Below the pieces are notes generated by a model that saw nothing but the letters and a program-made list of their open reading frames with translations, was not told where the DNA came from and did no database searches. A stretch of DNA of 64,000 nucleotides from Aureibaculum flavum. Lineage in GTDB: Bacteria > Bacteroidota > Bacteroidia > Flavobacteriales > Flavobacteriaceae. Below, piece after piece: positions 6,835-15,498 of the stretch; within the stretch, counting starts at the first letter, position 1; each line of letters starts with the position of its first letter. The DNA lies in NCBI RefSeq assembly GCF_016406085.1, contig NZ_JAEHFJ010000014.1, positions 1 to 64,000 of the forward strand. Reading direction: 5' to 3'. Both the position numbers and the translations under genes were made by a program.

Positions 6835-6858
6835 AAATAGTGTCAATACCTATTTTTA
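6833..6858. terminator. Weak AT-only hairpin
   Basis: AAAAATAG (6833-6840) pairs with CTATTTTT (6850-6857) just after the zinc-ribbon gene. It has almost no GC in the stem, so termination is uncertain. Confidence 0.35.
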
Positions 6859-6933
6859 TTATCAATACCGCTTAACCTTTTTAAAAACAGATTAATTTAC
6901 CTAATTTTACCCTATAAAATCCTTCGAATCCGT

Positions 6934-7785
6934 ATGCATAAATATAAAGTTAACACTCCCATAAATCTGTCCAAAATTTCAACAAAAGAAGTTGATACTA
7001 ATGCCAAAGACAAATTAAAAAAAGCCAGAAAGCAACTTAGTGAATTACAAGATACCATGTATGCACATGGTAAGTATAGTATGTTAGTTTGTTTACAAGG
7101 CATGGACACTTCAGGTAAAGACAGTTTAATAAGAGAGGTTTTTAAACAAGTAAATGCCAGAGGTGTTGTAGTACATAGCTTTAAGGTGCCAACAGATAAA
7201 GAGTTAAAGCACGATTTTTTGTGGCGTCATTATGTTGCCTTACCAGAAAGAGGTAAAATAGGCGTTTTTAACCGTACCCATTATGAAAATGTTTTGGTTA
7301 CAAGAGTGCATCCTGAATATATTATGGGTGAAAAACTTCCATCCGTAAAGAGTATAAACGATATTGATGATACTTTTTTCCATAACAGAATGGAAGACAT
7401 CAATAACTTTGAAAAGCACATTGCTGATAATGGTACTATCATCTTAAAGTTCTTTCTACATGTATCTAAAGAGGAGCAGAAAAACAGATTGTTACGTAGA
7501 ATAGAGAAAAAAAATAAAAATTGGAAGTTCTCTGCTGGCGATCTTGAAGAACGTGAACATTGGGGTACCTATCAAGCCTGTTATGAAGATGCTATTAATA
7601 GAACGTCTACAGAAAAAGCACCTTGGTACATTGTACCGGCAGATGATAAACCTACTGCGAGAACTATCGTAGCAACTACTATTTTAGAAACCTTAGAAAG
7701 TTATAAAGACATTAAGGCACCTGAATTAGATGATAAAACGAAAGCTCGGTTAGACGAATTTAGAGCACAACTTCAAAATGATTAA
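6934..7785 (+). CDS. Polyphosphate kinase 2 family protein
   Basis: A 283-residue PPK2-type phosphotransferase, which uses polyphosphate to phosphorylate nucleoside mono- or diphosphates. Visible motifs are Walker A GMDTSGKDS (56-64), the Walker B region IGVFNRTHYENVLV (109-122), and a basic lid with RRIEKKNKNWKFS and DLEERE. Length is normal for the single-domain class. There is no signal peptide, so it is cytosolic. It stands alone, with an M28 peptidase gene 68 nt downstream. Subclass (AMP, ADP or both) cannot be fixed from these motifs. Confidence 0.92.
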   Translation: MHKYKVNTPINLSKISTKEVDTNAKDKLKKARKQLSELQDTMYAHGKYSMLVCLQGMDTSGKDSLIREVFKQVNARGVVVHSFKVPTDKELKHDFLWRHYVALPERGKIGVFNRTHYENVLVTRVHPEYIMGEKLPSVKSINDIDDTFFHNRMEDINNFEKHIADNGTIILKFFLHVSKEEQKNRLLRRIEKKNKNWKFSAGDLEEREHWGTYQACYEDAINRTSTEKAPWYIVPADDKPTARTIVATTILETLESYKDIKAPELDDKTKARLDEFRAQLQND

Positions 7786-7853
7786 TTTTGAAAAATCATA
7801 CCAGATTCAAAACCTCTTTTTACATAAATTCACAAATAATAGCAATTAAAATT

Positions 7854-9245
7854 ATGAAGCAGTTAATAACATTAAGCGTACTACTATTAATGACCGCAAA
7901 CCTTTCTGCACAAACAAATGTTACTAACGATTCTGTTCAGCTAAAAAAACTTTATACAGAGGCGTTAACAAAAGGTAAAAGCTATTTATGGTTACAACAA
8001 TTAACCAAAAAAGTAGGCCATCGCTTAACAGGTTCAGAGGGCGATAAAAAGGCCGTAGCTTGGGCAAAAGCTGAATTAGATAAATTAGGTCTAACCAAAG
8101 TATGGTTGCAACCCGTAACCGTACCGCATTGGGTACGTGGAGAGAAAGAAGAGGGGCATGTAGCAACAGAGTTCGGTAATTTTAATGTAAATATTAGAGC
8201 CTTAGGTGGTTCTATTGCCACGCCGGAAGAAGGATTGTTAGCAGAGGTAATTGAAGTGAAAAGTTTAAAAGAAGTAGAAGAATTAGGAGACAAAGTAAAA
8301 GGTAAAATTGTGTTTTATAACGGAGCCATGCCTGCTGATAAAATTGAAACTTTTAAAGCCTATGGAGCTGCTGTTGGTCAACGTGTAAACGGTGCCGCAG
8401 TGGCAGGTAAATATGGAGCAATAGGTGCTATAGTCCGCTCTATGACTACTAAAATAGACAATGTGCCACATACAGGTACTATGCGTTATGGAGATATTGA
8501 TGAAAGTCAAAAAATTCCTACAGCAGCCATAAGTACAAATAGTGCAGAAATGTTGAGTAGCTTGTTAAAGCAAAATGATAAAATGAAGCTTAAATTCTAC
8601 TTTAAACAAAATTGTAAGAACTTACCAGATACACAGTCTTTTAATGTAATTGGTGAAATTGAAGGCCTTAATTACCCAGATGAAATAATGGTAGTTGGTG
8701 GACATTTAGATTCTTGGGATTTAGGAGAAGGTGCACATGATGATGGGGCAGGAGTAGTGCAATCTATGGAAGTATTACGATTATTTAAAACCTTGAGAAT
8801 TAAGAACAAAAGAACCTTAAGGGTGGTGTTGTTTGCTAATGAAGAGTTTGGCTTAAGTGGCGGAAAGGCGTATGCTGCTGAAGTGGTAAAGAAAAAAGAA
8901 AATCATATTGTGGCATTAGAATCTGATTCTGGTGGTTTTTCACCTCGCGGATTTGGTTTTACATGTAATGATAAAAATTACGATCAAGTTTTACAGTGGA
9001 AATCATTATTTGAACCTTATAACATTCATATTTTTGCCAGAGGAGGAGGTGGTGCAGATATTGGCCCCTTAAAAAAAGATGATAATGTATTGTTAGGGTT
9101 AAAACCAGATTCGCAACGGTATTTTGACTACCATCACACAGAAGCCGATGTATTTGAGGCGGTTAACCAACGTGAATTGGAACTAGGAGCGGCCTCTATG
9201 GCATCAATGCTTTATTTATTTGATCAATATGGTGTTGTTAAATAG
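7854..9245 (+). CDS. Secreted M28 family metallopeptidase with PA domain
   Basis: A 463-residue exported protein from the ATG at 7854. The longer frame from a TTG at 7788 adds 22 residues ahead of an obvious signal peptide (ITLSVLLLMTANLSAQ), so the ATG is preferred. A PA-like insert (about 120-240) precedes the catalytic zinc site: GGHLDSWDLGEGAHDDG, then NEEFGLSGG, ESDSGG and the last ligand in YHHTEAD. These match the two-zinc aminopeptidase/carboxypeptidase fold of M28, similar to plasma glutamate carboxypeptidase. It probably trims peptides in the periplasm or outside the cell. Two more M28 genes occur in the window. Confidence 0.92.
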   Translation: MKQLITLSVLLLMTANLSAQTNVTNDSVQLKKLYTEALTKGKSYLWLQQLTKKVGHRLTGSEGDKKAVAWAKAELDKLGLTKVWLQPVTVPHWVRGEKEEGHVATEFGNFNVNIRALGGSIATPEEGLLAEVIEVKSLKEVEELGDKVKGKIVFYNGAMPADKIETFKAYGAAVGQRVNGAAVAGKYGAIGAIVRSMTTKIDNVPHTGTMRYGDIDESQKIPTAAISTNSAEMLSSLLKQNDKMKLKFYFKQNCKNLPDTQSFNVIGEIEGLNYPDEIMVVGGHLDSWDLGEGAHDDGAGVVQSMEVLRLFKTLRIKNKRTLRVVLFANEEFGLSGGKAYAAEVVKKKENHIVALESDSGGFSPRGFGFTCNDKNYDQVLQWKSLFEPYNIHIFARGGGGADIGPLKKDDNVLLGLKPDSQRYFDYHHTEADVFEAVNQRELELGAASMASMLYLFDQYGVVK

Positions 9246-9341
9246 TGTGAAGAACCAAGGTAAACTTGAACAATAGTCTTAATTTTGTTATTTATTCAGT
9301 GTTTTAGTTAATCCTTTACCCCTAAATCAGAAACAATAGTA

Positions 9342-11003
9342 ATGATTTATTCCCAAAAAGAACTTTCTCAATTAATTGTAGAGAGTTGTGTTGCGTATAA
9401 CGTAGAACATATCATCATTTCTCCGGGCTCACGTAATGCACCCTTAACCATTGGTTTTACCAATCATCCCCATATAAAAACATATAGTATTGTAGATGAA
9501 AGGTGTGCCGCATTTTTCGCATTGGGTATTGCTCAGCAAACTCAAATGCCAGTAGCCGTAGTGTGTACTTCAGGTTCTGCGTTGTTGAATTATTATCCTG
9601 CCTTTGCAGAAGCTTTTTATAGTAATATTCCGCTAATCGTTATTTCTGCAGATAGGCCTAAAGAGTTGATAGATATTGGTGATGGACAAACCATCCGCCA
9701 AGAAAATATTTTTGAAAATCACAGTGTTTTTAATGCCAATTTAAGGCATGGTAAGCAGTTTGAACAGGAAAATGAAAAATTGATTTCTGAAGCCATACAG
9801 TACGCCATTCTTAAAAGCGGACCAACTCATATTAATGTGCCTTTTGATGAGCCTTTATACGAAACCTGTAATAGCTTATCTATAAATAATGTTGAGGCAA
9901 AATTCATGACTATTGAAGAGGAAATAGATTTTAATTTGGAAGATTTTTCCAACATTTGGAATCAATCAGCTCAAAAAATAATACTGATAGGAGCCAATTA
10001 TCCCGATGATTTATTACAGCAACACTTAAATGAATTGGTACATGATCAGTCAGTGTTGGTATTTACAGAAAACACCTCTAACCTTCACCATCCCAACTTT
10101 ATAAATAGTATTGATAAACTCATTTTTTCATTACAGGATACTGATTTTGAGCAACTAAAACCAGATTTGTTGGTTACCCTTGGCGGGATGATTGTTTCAA
10201 AAAAGATAAAACAATTCTTACGAAAGTACCAACCCAAAAATCATTGGCATATCAATAGTGATAACTGCTTAGATACGTATCATTGTTTAACGCATCATTT
10301 TAAAATGTCAGGTTCACTATTTTTTGAACAATTTATAAATTTAATAAAACCGGTAGAAAGTACGTATCAGAAACATTGGTTAACCATAAAAGAAGAACGA
10401 AATAGTAAGCACCAGCAATTTGTGAAAGACGTCACCTTTTCTGATTTTGAAGTTTTTGATGCGGTGTTAAATAAACTACCTGACGCTACACAATTGCAAC
10501 TCTCAAACAGTTCGGTAATACGTTACGCTCAATTGTATGATAACAATCCTTCAATAAAAGTGTTTTGCAACAGGGGCACAAGTGGTATTGACGGAAGCAC
10601 TTCTACAGCGATAGGAGCAGCTTCAATTTCAAAAGAACAAACTACTTTTATTACCGGAGATATTAGCTTCTTTTATGATAGTAATGCATTGTGGAATAAA
10701 TATATACCTAAAAATTTTAGAATTATTCTCTTAAATAATGGAGGTGGAGGTATTTTTAAAATTTTACCTGGACCTAAAAAAACAAATGCCTTAGACTATT
10801 TTGAAACCAAGCACCATCTAAATGCAGAACATCTATGTAAAATGTATCAGTTATGTTATAGTAAAGCTTCAACTAAAGAAGCGTTATTCCGACAGTTAGA
10901 TACTTTCTTTGAGGCTTCTGAACAGCCTAAATTATTAGAAATTTTCACACCCAATACTATAAATGATGAGGTCTTAAAAAACTACTTCAATGCAATTAAA
11001 TAA
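9342..11003 (+). CDS. menD: MenD, SEPHCHC synthase of menaquinone biosynthesis
   Basis: A 553-residue thiamine-diphosphate enzyme that joins 2-oxoglutarate and isochorismate in the menaquinone pathway. N-terminal signatures are SPGSRNAPLTIGF and VDERCAAFFALGIAQ, with the catalytic glutamate inside DERCAAF. CTSGSALLNYYPAFAEA follows, and the C-terminal domain has GTSGIDGSTSTAIGA and GDISFFYDSNALWN for cofactor and metal. Length is typical. The start ATG fits homologues. A strong terminator follows directly. menB lies 1.4 kb further on, on the same strand but separated by a gene on the other strand. Confidence 0.95.
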   Translation: MIYSQKELSQLIVESCVAYNVEHIIISPGSRNAPLTIGFTNHPHIKTYSIVDERCAAFFALGIAQQTQMPVAVVCTSGSALLNYYPAFAEAFYSNIPLIVISADRPKELIDIGDGQTIRQENIFENHSVFNANLRHGKQFEQENEKLISEAIQYAILKSGPTHINVPFDEPLYETCNSLSINNVEAKFMTIEEEIDFNLEDFSNIWNQSAQKIILIGANYPDDLLQQHLNELVHDQSVLVFTENTSNLHHPNFINSIDKLIFSLQDTDFEQLKPDLLVTLGGMIVSKKIKQFLRKYQPKNHWHINSDNCLDTYHCLTHHFKMSGSLFFEQFINLIKPVESTYQKHWLTIKEERNSKHQQFVKDVTFSDFEVFDAVLNKLPDATQLQLSNSSVIRYAQLYDNNPSIKVFCNRGTSGIDGSTSTAIGAASISKEQTTFITGDISFFYDSNALWNKYIPKNFRIILLNNGGGGIFKILPGPKKTNALDYFETKHHLNAEHLCKMYQLCYSKASTKEALFRQLDTFFEASEQPKLLEIFTPNTINDEVLKNYFNAIK

Positions 11004-11004
11004 A

Positions 11005-11034
11005 AAAGCCGCTCTTGTAGAGCGGCTTTTATTT
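11005..11034. terminator. Bidirectional intrinsic terminator after menD
   Basis: GCCGCTCT (11008-11015) pairs perfectly with AGAGCGGC (11019-11026) across a 3-nt loop, with A and T runs on either side. It serves menD on the plus strand and the convergent esterase-fold gene on the minus strand. Confidence 0.9.
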
Positions 11035-11054
11035 TGTTTTAAGATTATTAGGAT

Positions 11055-12302
11055 CTAGCGTCCAGTTTCATCACCTTCTACAGACTCAATTATTTCTTCA
11101 TCGTAATCGTCACCAATTTCTTGACCGTTATTTAAGCTTTTCTGCTTTGCTAATACACGTTCTACATTTTGATAATATCCGTCAGAATTAGGATCTTCAG
11201 ATGATATTTTTGCAAATCCGTTTTTATAATATTTTAAAGCTTTCTTTAAATTATTTCCTGTTTCGTAATATTGACCAATATAATAGTCGCCTATGGGAGA
11301 TTCAGGATACAATCTGTTAATCATTTTACCGAATTCTTCTAAATACGCACCGTCTTCTTTATCTAAAATTATAGACTCAATAGCAAAAATATCTCTCTCT
11401 CTAATTTTTAGATTGGCTCCAAAAAGATATTGTATCTCAACATATTTCTTTTCTATATACTCAATAGCTTCTGCCGGATTTAAATCGGCAATATTAGTAT
11501 CAAATTCTTCTTTAGAAATTGATGAATACATGTCAAAAATATGAGCCATAGCAGCGGGTATTGCTTGCCCCATTGAAGAAATGTTCGTTGAGGTATCAAA
11601 TGCGTCATATTTATATTTAAAATTGTCGTTTTCAAAATTTTTCAAAACATAATAAAGAGACTCAATGTTTTTGCTTTTCTCTTCACCTAAAAATGCACCA
11701 TTATTCAAATAATAATAAGTATGTCGGTCTATGGTTGGTACTTTACCTCTAAATAAATCTGCAATATCTTGAGAATATCTTGGGTTAATATTGATATATG
11801 CATTAAAAATTGGTGTTGGTTCTACCATAAAGTAGTTGGTGAAATTTGCCGTAATGGTATTTCCTACAATAGTTCTAAATGGTGAAATTCTATAATTATG
11901 TTCAATATAACCAATCAATTCATTCTTAATGAATTTATAAAATTTAGAACTTGTCTCTGTTAACATACTGTTTAAATCTACAGCACAATCAAGTTTACGT
12001 TCGTTTTTTTGGTTTTGAAAAATACCAACAACAATTTGTTCTGGTGCTTTGTCTTTAGCAGCAAAAAGTTTAGAGTTGGCTACATAAATATCAAAAAGAT
12101 ATTCAGCATCTAAAACAATAGCTAATGGGTATACCCTCGTAGAGTCTTGTTGATAAGAATCGGGTACATAAATTTTTAAAGTACGTGTACTATTTAATTC
12201 ACCGCTTAATTCGGATGATTTAAAAGCTTCTAACGAAATGTTCTGGCTAAATGCAGCAAAACTAAACGTTAATACAAGTAATAGCGAGTAGATTTTTTTC
12301 AT
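11055..12302 (-). CDS. Exported esterase-fold protein lacking the usual catalytic serine
   Basis: A 415-residue protein with a signal peptide (LLLVLTFSFAAFSQ). The N-terminal 270 residues follow the esterase D alpha/beta hydrolase layout (RTLKIYVPDSY, PLAIVLDAEYLF, IEHNYRISPFRTIVG). Where the nucleophile elbow GHSxGG is expected, it reads GNTITAN, so the serine is replaced. The C-terminal part is helical and TPR-like (PIGDYYIGQYYETGNNLKKALKYYKNG), ending in an acidic tail. It is probably not an esterase and may act as a binding protein. It converges on menD through a shared terminator and diverges from menB. Function unknown. Confidence 0.75.
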   Translation of the reverse strand: MKKIYSLLLVLTFSFAAFSQNISLEAFKSSELSGELNSTRTLKIYVPDSYQQDSTRVYPLAIVLDAEYLFDIYVANSKLFAAKDKAPEQIVVGIFQNQKNERKLDCAVDLNSMLTETSSKFYKFIKNELIGYIEHNYRISPFRTIVGNTITANFTNYFMVEPTPIFNAYININPRYSQDIADLFRGKVPTIDRHTYYYLNNGAFLGEEKSKNIESLYYVLKNFENDNFKYKYDAFDTSTNISSMGQAIPAAMAHIFDMYSSISKEEFDTNIADLNPAEAIEYIEKKYVEIQYLFGANLKIRERDIFAIESIILDKEDGAYLEEFGKMINRLYPESPIGDYYIGQYYETGNNLKKALKYYKNGFAKISSEDPNSDGYYQNVERVLAKQKSLNNGQEIGDDYDEEIIESVEGDETGR

Positions 12303-12359
12303 ACTTACACAATTTTTGGATTTTTAAGTGGTTAATTTTTTTTCTCTTTTTCTTAATTC

Positions 12360-12367
12360 TATCTTTA
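12360..12367 (+). promoter_or_regulatory. Possible -7 element of the menB promoter
   Basis: TATCTTTA matches the Bacteroidota TAnnTTTG box at seven of eight positions and lies 33 nt upstream of the menB ATG. No clear -33 TTG was found at the right spacing. Confidence 0.4.
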
Positions 12368-12399
12368 CAAACGATTAGAATCGCATAAAATTGTAATAA

Positions 12400-13239
12400 A
12401 TGATACAACCAGATTGGAAAATTGTAAAAAAATACGAAGATATTACCTATAAAAAGTCTAATGGCGTGGCCAGAATTGCTTTCAATAGGCCTGATGTACG
12501 CAACGCATTTCGTCCAAAAACGACAAGTGAATTGTATAATGCTTTTTATGATGCACAAGAAGATACCAGTATTGGTGTTGTGCTGCTTTCAGCAGAAGGA
12601 CCTTCTTCAAAAGATGGTATCTATTCCTTTTGCAGTGGAGGAGATCAAAAAGCAAGAGGCCATCAAGGCTATGTTGGTGAAGATGGTATGCACCGCTTAA
12701 ATATTTTAGAAGTACAACGTTTAATTCGTTTTATGCCAAAGGCCGTTATTGCTGTGGTACCAGGATGGGCAGTAGGTGGTGGTCATAGTTTACATGTAGT
12801 ATGCGACTTAACATTGGCAAGTAAAGAACATGCTATTTTTAAGCAAACGGATGCAGATGTAACTAGTTTTGATGGTGGTTATGGATCAGCATATTTAGCA
12901 AAAATGGTGGGGCAGAAAAAAGCACGAGAAATTTTCTTTTTAGGACGAAATTATTCCGCTCAAGAAGCTTATGAAATGGGAATGGTAAATGCTGTGATAC
13001 CGCACAATGAATTAGAAGATACCGCATATCAGTGGGCACAAGAAATTTTGGAAAAATCGCCTACTTCTATAAAAATGTTAAAATTTGCCATGAACTTAAC
13101 CGATGACGGAATGGTAGGGCAACAAGTTTTTGCCGGAGAAGCGACACGATTAGCCTATATGACAGAAGAAGCCAAAGAAGGTCGCGATGCCTTTTTAGAA
13201 AAACGTAAACCTAATTTTGAAAAGAAATGGTTGCCATAA
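12400..13239 (+). CDS. menB: MenB, 1,4-dihydroxy-2-naphthoyl-CoA synthase
   Basis: A 279-residue crotonase-fold enzyme that closes the naphthoquinone ring of o-succinylbenzoyl-CoA. Family marks are the oxyanion-hole segment SGGDQKARGHQGYVG, AVVPGWAVGGGHSLHVVCDL, the FDGGYGSAYLAKMVGQKKAREIFF region (catalytic Asp/Tyr area) and the C-terminal FLEKRKPNF. Length is standard. With menD nearby it supports a menaquinone respiratory chain. The ATG is preceded by a short AT-rich leader without a Shine-Dalgarno sequence. Confidence 0.95.
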   Translation: MIQPDWKIVKKYEDITYKKSNGVARIAFNRPDVRNAFRPKTTSELYNAFYDAQEDTSIGVVLLSAEGPSSKDGIYSFCSGGDQKARGHQGYVGEDGMHRLNILEVQRLIRFMPKAVIAVVPGWAVGGGHSLHVVCDLTLASKEHAIFKQTDADVTSFDGGYGSAYLAKMVGQKKAREIFFLGRNYSAQEAYEMGMVNAVIPHNELEDTAYQWAQEILEKSPTSIKMLKFAMNLTDDGMVGQQVFAGEATRLAYMTEEAKEGRDAFLEKRKPNFEKKWLP

Positions 13240-13284
13240 ATTCAAAGTTTCTTAAATAATCTAAAATTAAAAATAGCATAATAA

Positions 13285-14154
13285 ATGGATTCGCAAATAG
13301 TAACATTTTTAATAAATTGTCCAGATAACAAAGGGTTGGTGGCGAAAATCACGAACTTTTTTTACAGTAAAGGCTTTAATATTTTAAGCTGTCAGCAATA
13401 TGTAAATTCTATTGAAAATACATATTTTATGCGAATTAGATTAAATGCAGAAGGAACCCATATCAGTAAAAAAGAGCTGGAAGCTAATTTTTTAGAATTA
13501 GCGGAACCTTTAAATTTTAATTGGTCTGTTAATTATGGAGATCGTAAGCCAAATGTTGCTATTTTGGTTTCACACACATCGCATTGTTTATATGATTTAC
13601 TTGAGCGGCAAAGAGAGGGTGATTTAAATTGTAACATTAGTATGGTAATCAGTAATCACGATAAACTACGACCTATTGCTGAAATGTTTAACATTCCTTA
13701 TTTTTATTTACCTGTGACTAAGGGAGCTAAAGAGAAACAAGAAGATGAGGTTATTAAATTGTTAAATGATCATAAAATCGATTTAATTATAATGGCAAGA
13801 TACATGCAAATTCTGTCTTCTAATTTTATCAATAGCTTTCCGGAAAGAATAATAAATATTCATCATTCTTTTCTGCCTGCATTTCAAGGAGCTAATCCTT
13901 ATAAAAGAGCGTATGAAAGAGGGGTGAAGCTTATTGGAGCTACTGCACATTACGCTACTGAAGATTTAGATGAAGGTCCTATCATTGAACAAGGTGTAGA
14001 GCGTGTTACGCATGACTGTACTCCAAAAACATTAAAACGTATTGGAGCTGATATTGAACGCTTAGTGCTTGCTAAAGCCATTAAATGTCATCTGCAAAAT
14101 CAAATAATAGTAGCAAATAACAGAGCTGTTGTATTTCCAGAATCAGGTGAATAA
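13285..14154 (+). CDS. purU: PurU, formyltetrahydrofolate deformylase
   Basis: A 289-residue enzyme that hydrolyses 10-formyl-THF to formate and THF, supplying formate for purine synthesis and balancing one-carbon pools. An N-terminal ACT domain (about 5-85, CPDNKGLVAKITNFFY) is followed by a formyltransferase-like catalytic domain. Catalytic residues lie in MARYMQILS, INIHHSFLPAF and ATAHYATEDLDEGPII, giving the Asn/His/Asp triad. Length is normal. It lies 45 nt after menB and may share its transcript. Confidence 0.95.
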   Translation: MDSQIVTFLINCPDNKGLVAKITNFFYSKGFNILSCQQYVNSIENTYFMRIRLNAEGTHISKKELEANFLELAEPLNFNWSVNYGDRKPNVAILVSHTSHCLYDLLERQREGDLNCNISMVISNHDKLRPIAEMFNIPYFYLPVTKGAKEKQEDEVIKLLNDHKIDLIIMARYMQILSSNFINSFPERIINIHHSFLPAFQGANPYKRAYERGVKLIGATAHYATEDLDEGPIIEQGVERVTHDCTPKTLKRIGADIERLVLAKAIKCHLQNQIIVANNRAVVFPESGE

Positions 14155-14209
14155 ATAACATAGCACTAATGTTCATTTAAAAGACAGCTAATCCTAAAAA
14201 ATAAAACCG

Positions 14210-14818
14210 ATGAAAATAATTTGTATAGGAAGAAATTATGCCAAACATATAGAAGAACTAGCAAATGAAAGACCTGAAAATCCAGTCGTTTTTCTAAAGC
14301 CAGACTCTGCAATTTTACCGAAGAAAATGCCATTCTTTATTCCAGCATTTTCGAGTGACATTCATTATGAGGTTGAGGTGTTGGTAAAGATCAATAAAGT
14401 AGGAAAGCATATTGAGTCTAAATTTGCTCATAAATATTATGACGAAATTGGCCTGGGTATTGATTTTACAGCTCGCGATGTACAGGCTCAATGTAAAGAA
14501 AAAGGGTTGCCATGGGAAAAAGCCAAAGCTTTTGATGGTAGTGCTGTGATAGGTGAGTTTTATCCTAAAGATAAATTTGATTTAGAAAATTTAAAGTTTC
14601 AGTTATCTAAAAATGAGGTTGTTGTTCAAAACGGAAACACAAACGCTATGCTTTGGAAAATAGATGATTTAATAGCTTACGTTTCTCAATTTTTTACCCT
14701 AAAAAAAGGTGATATTATTTTTACAGGAACACCTGAAGGCGTGGGTAGAGTAGCTGAGAATGATATTCTAATTGGAAAATTGGAAGACAACGAAGCATTT
14801 AGCATAAAAATAAAATAG
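14210..14818 (+). CDS. Fumarylacetoacetate hydrolase family protein
   Basis: A 202-residue single-domain FAH-superfamily protein. The metal-binding set is visible: HYEVEVLVKI (Glu-Val-Glu), then GIDFTARDVQ, and the C-terminal GDIIFTGTPEGVG. Short members act as acylpyruvases or oxaloacetate decarboxylases or tautomerases. The exact substrate cannot be read from sequence. It follows purU by 55 nt on the same strand. Confidence 0.88.
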   Translation: MKIICIGRNYAKHIEELANERPENPVVFLKPDSAILPKKMPFFIPAFSSDIHYEVEVLVKINKVGKHIESKFAHKYYDEIGLGIDFTARDVQAQCKEKGLPWEKAKAFDGSAVIGEFYPKDKFDLENLKFQLSKNEVVVQNGNTNAMLWKIDDLIAYVSQFFTLKKGDIIFTGTPEGVGRVAENDILIGKLEDNEAFSIKIK

Positions 14819-14861
14819 TTTATACACAGCAAAAAGCATTAACATAAAGATTATAATATAA

Positions 14862-14942
14862 ATGCAAAATGTTGCTGTTGGTATTTTATTTTTTAGTTGG
14901 ATTTTGGTACTTGAAATTTGTTTTTTAATTAAAAAAAACTAA
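14862..14942 (+). CDS. Possible 26-residue single-span membrane peptide
   Basis: A short frame (MQNVAVGILFFSWILVLEIC, then FLIKKN) that would form one transmembrane helix with a basic tail. It lies in a 198-bp gap between the FAH-family gene and the CYTH gene. There is no homology support; AT-rich DNA can give such frames by chance. Confidence 0.25.
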   Translation: MQNVAVGILFFSWILVLEICFLIKKN

Positions 14943-15016
14943 AAGTATTGAAGCAAGTGAAGTCATACTCAATTAAATACTTTATTATCTTAATATTTAT
15001 AACTTAATTATAATTT

Positions 15017-15487
15017 ATGGCATTAGAAATTGAACGTAAATTCTTAGTTGTAAGTGATGCTTATAAAAAAGAAGCTTTTAAAAATCTAAAAATTATTCAA
15101 GGCTTTTTATCTTCTGTGCCAGAACGTACAGTACGTGTTCGAATTATGGGTGACTTAGGTTATTTGACCGTAAAAGGAATTTGTAATGCCTCTGGAGCTT
15201 CTAGGTACGAATGGGAAAAGGAGATTCCCGTTAATGAAGCAAAAGATTTATTAAAAATTTGTGAACCTGGTGTTATTGATAAAAGTAGGTATTTAGTAAA
15301 ATCAGGGATTCATACCTTTGAGGTTGATGAATTTTATGCGGAGAATAAAGGGTTAGTAGTCGCAGAAATTGAATTATCCTCCGAAGAAGAAATGTTCACT
15401 AAACCTGAATGGTTAGGCAATGAGGTAACAGGCATTACTAAATATTACAATTCAGCTTTAGTAAACAATCCCTATGTGAATTGGTAA
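15017..15487 (+). CDS. CYTH domain protein (triphosphate tunnel metalloenzyme)
   Basis: A 156-residue protein starting with the class signature EIERKFLV (res 4-11). Alternating basic and acidic strands follow (VRVRIMGDLGYLTVKG, RYEWEKEI, KSRYLV, FEVDEFY, VAEIELSS), which form the tunnel binding a triphosphate and divalent metal. Bacterial members are often inorganic triphosphatases; adenylate cyclase activity belongs to the CyaB/class IV branch and is less likely. Length is normal. Confidence 0.88.
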   Translation: MALEIERKFLVVSDAYKKEAFKNLKIIQGFLSSVPERTVRVRIMGDLGYLTVKGICNASGASRYEWEKEIPVNEAKDLLKICEPGVIDKSRYLVKSGIHTFEVDEFYAENKGLVVAEIELSSEEEMFTKPEWLGNEVTGITKYYNSALVNNPYVNW

Positions 15488-15498
15488 TACTAAAAAAA

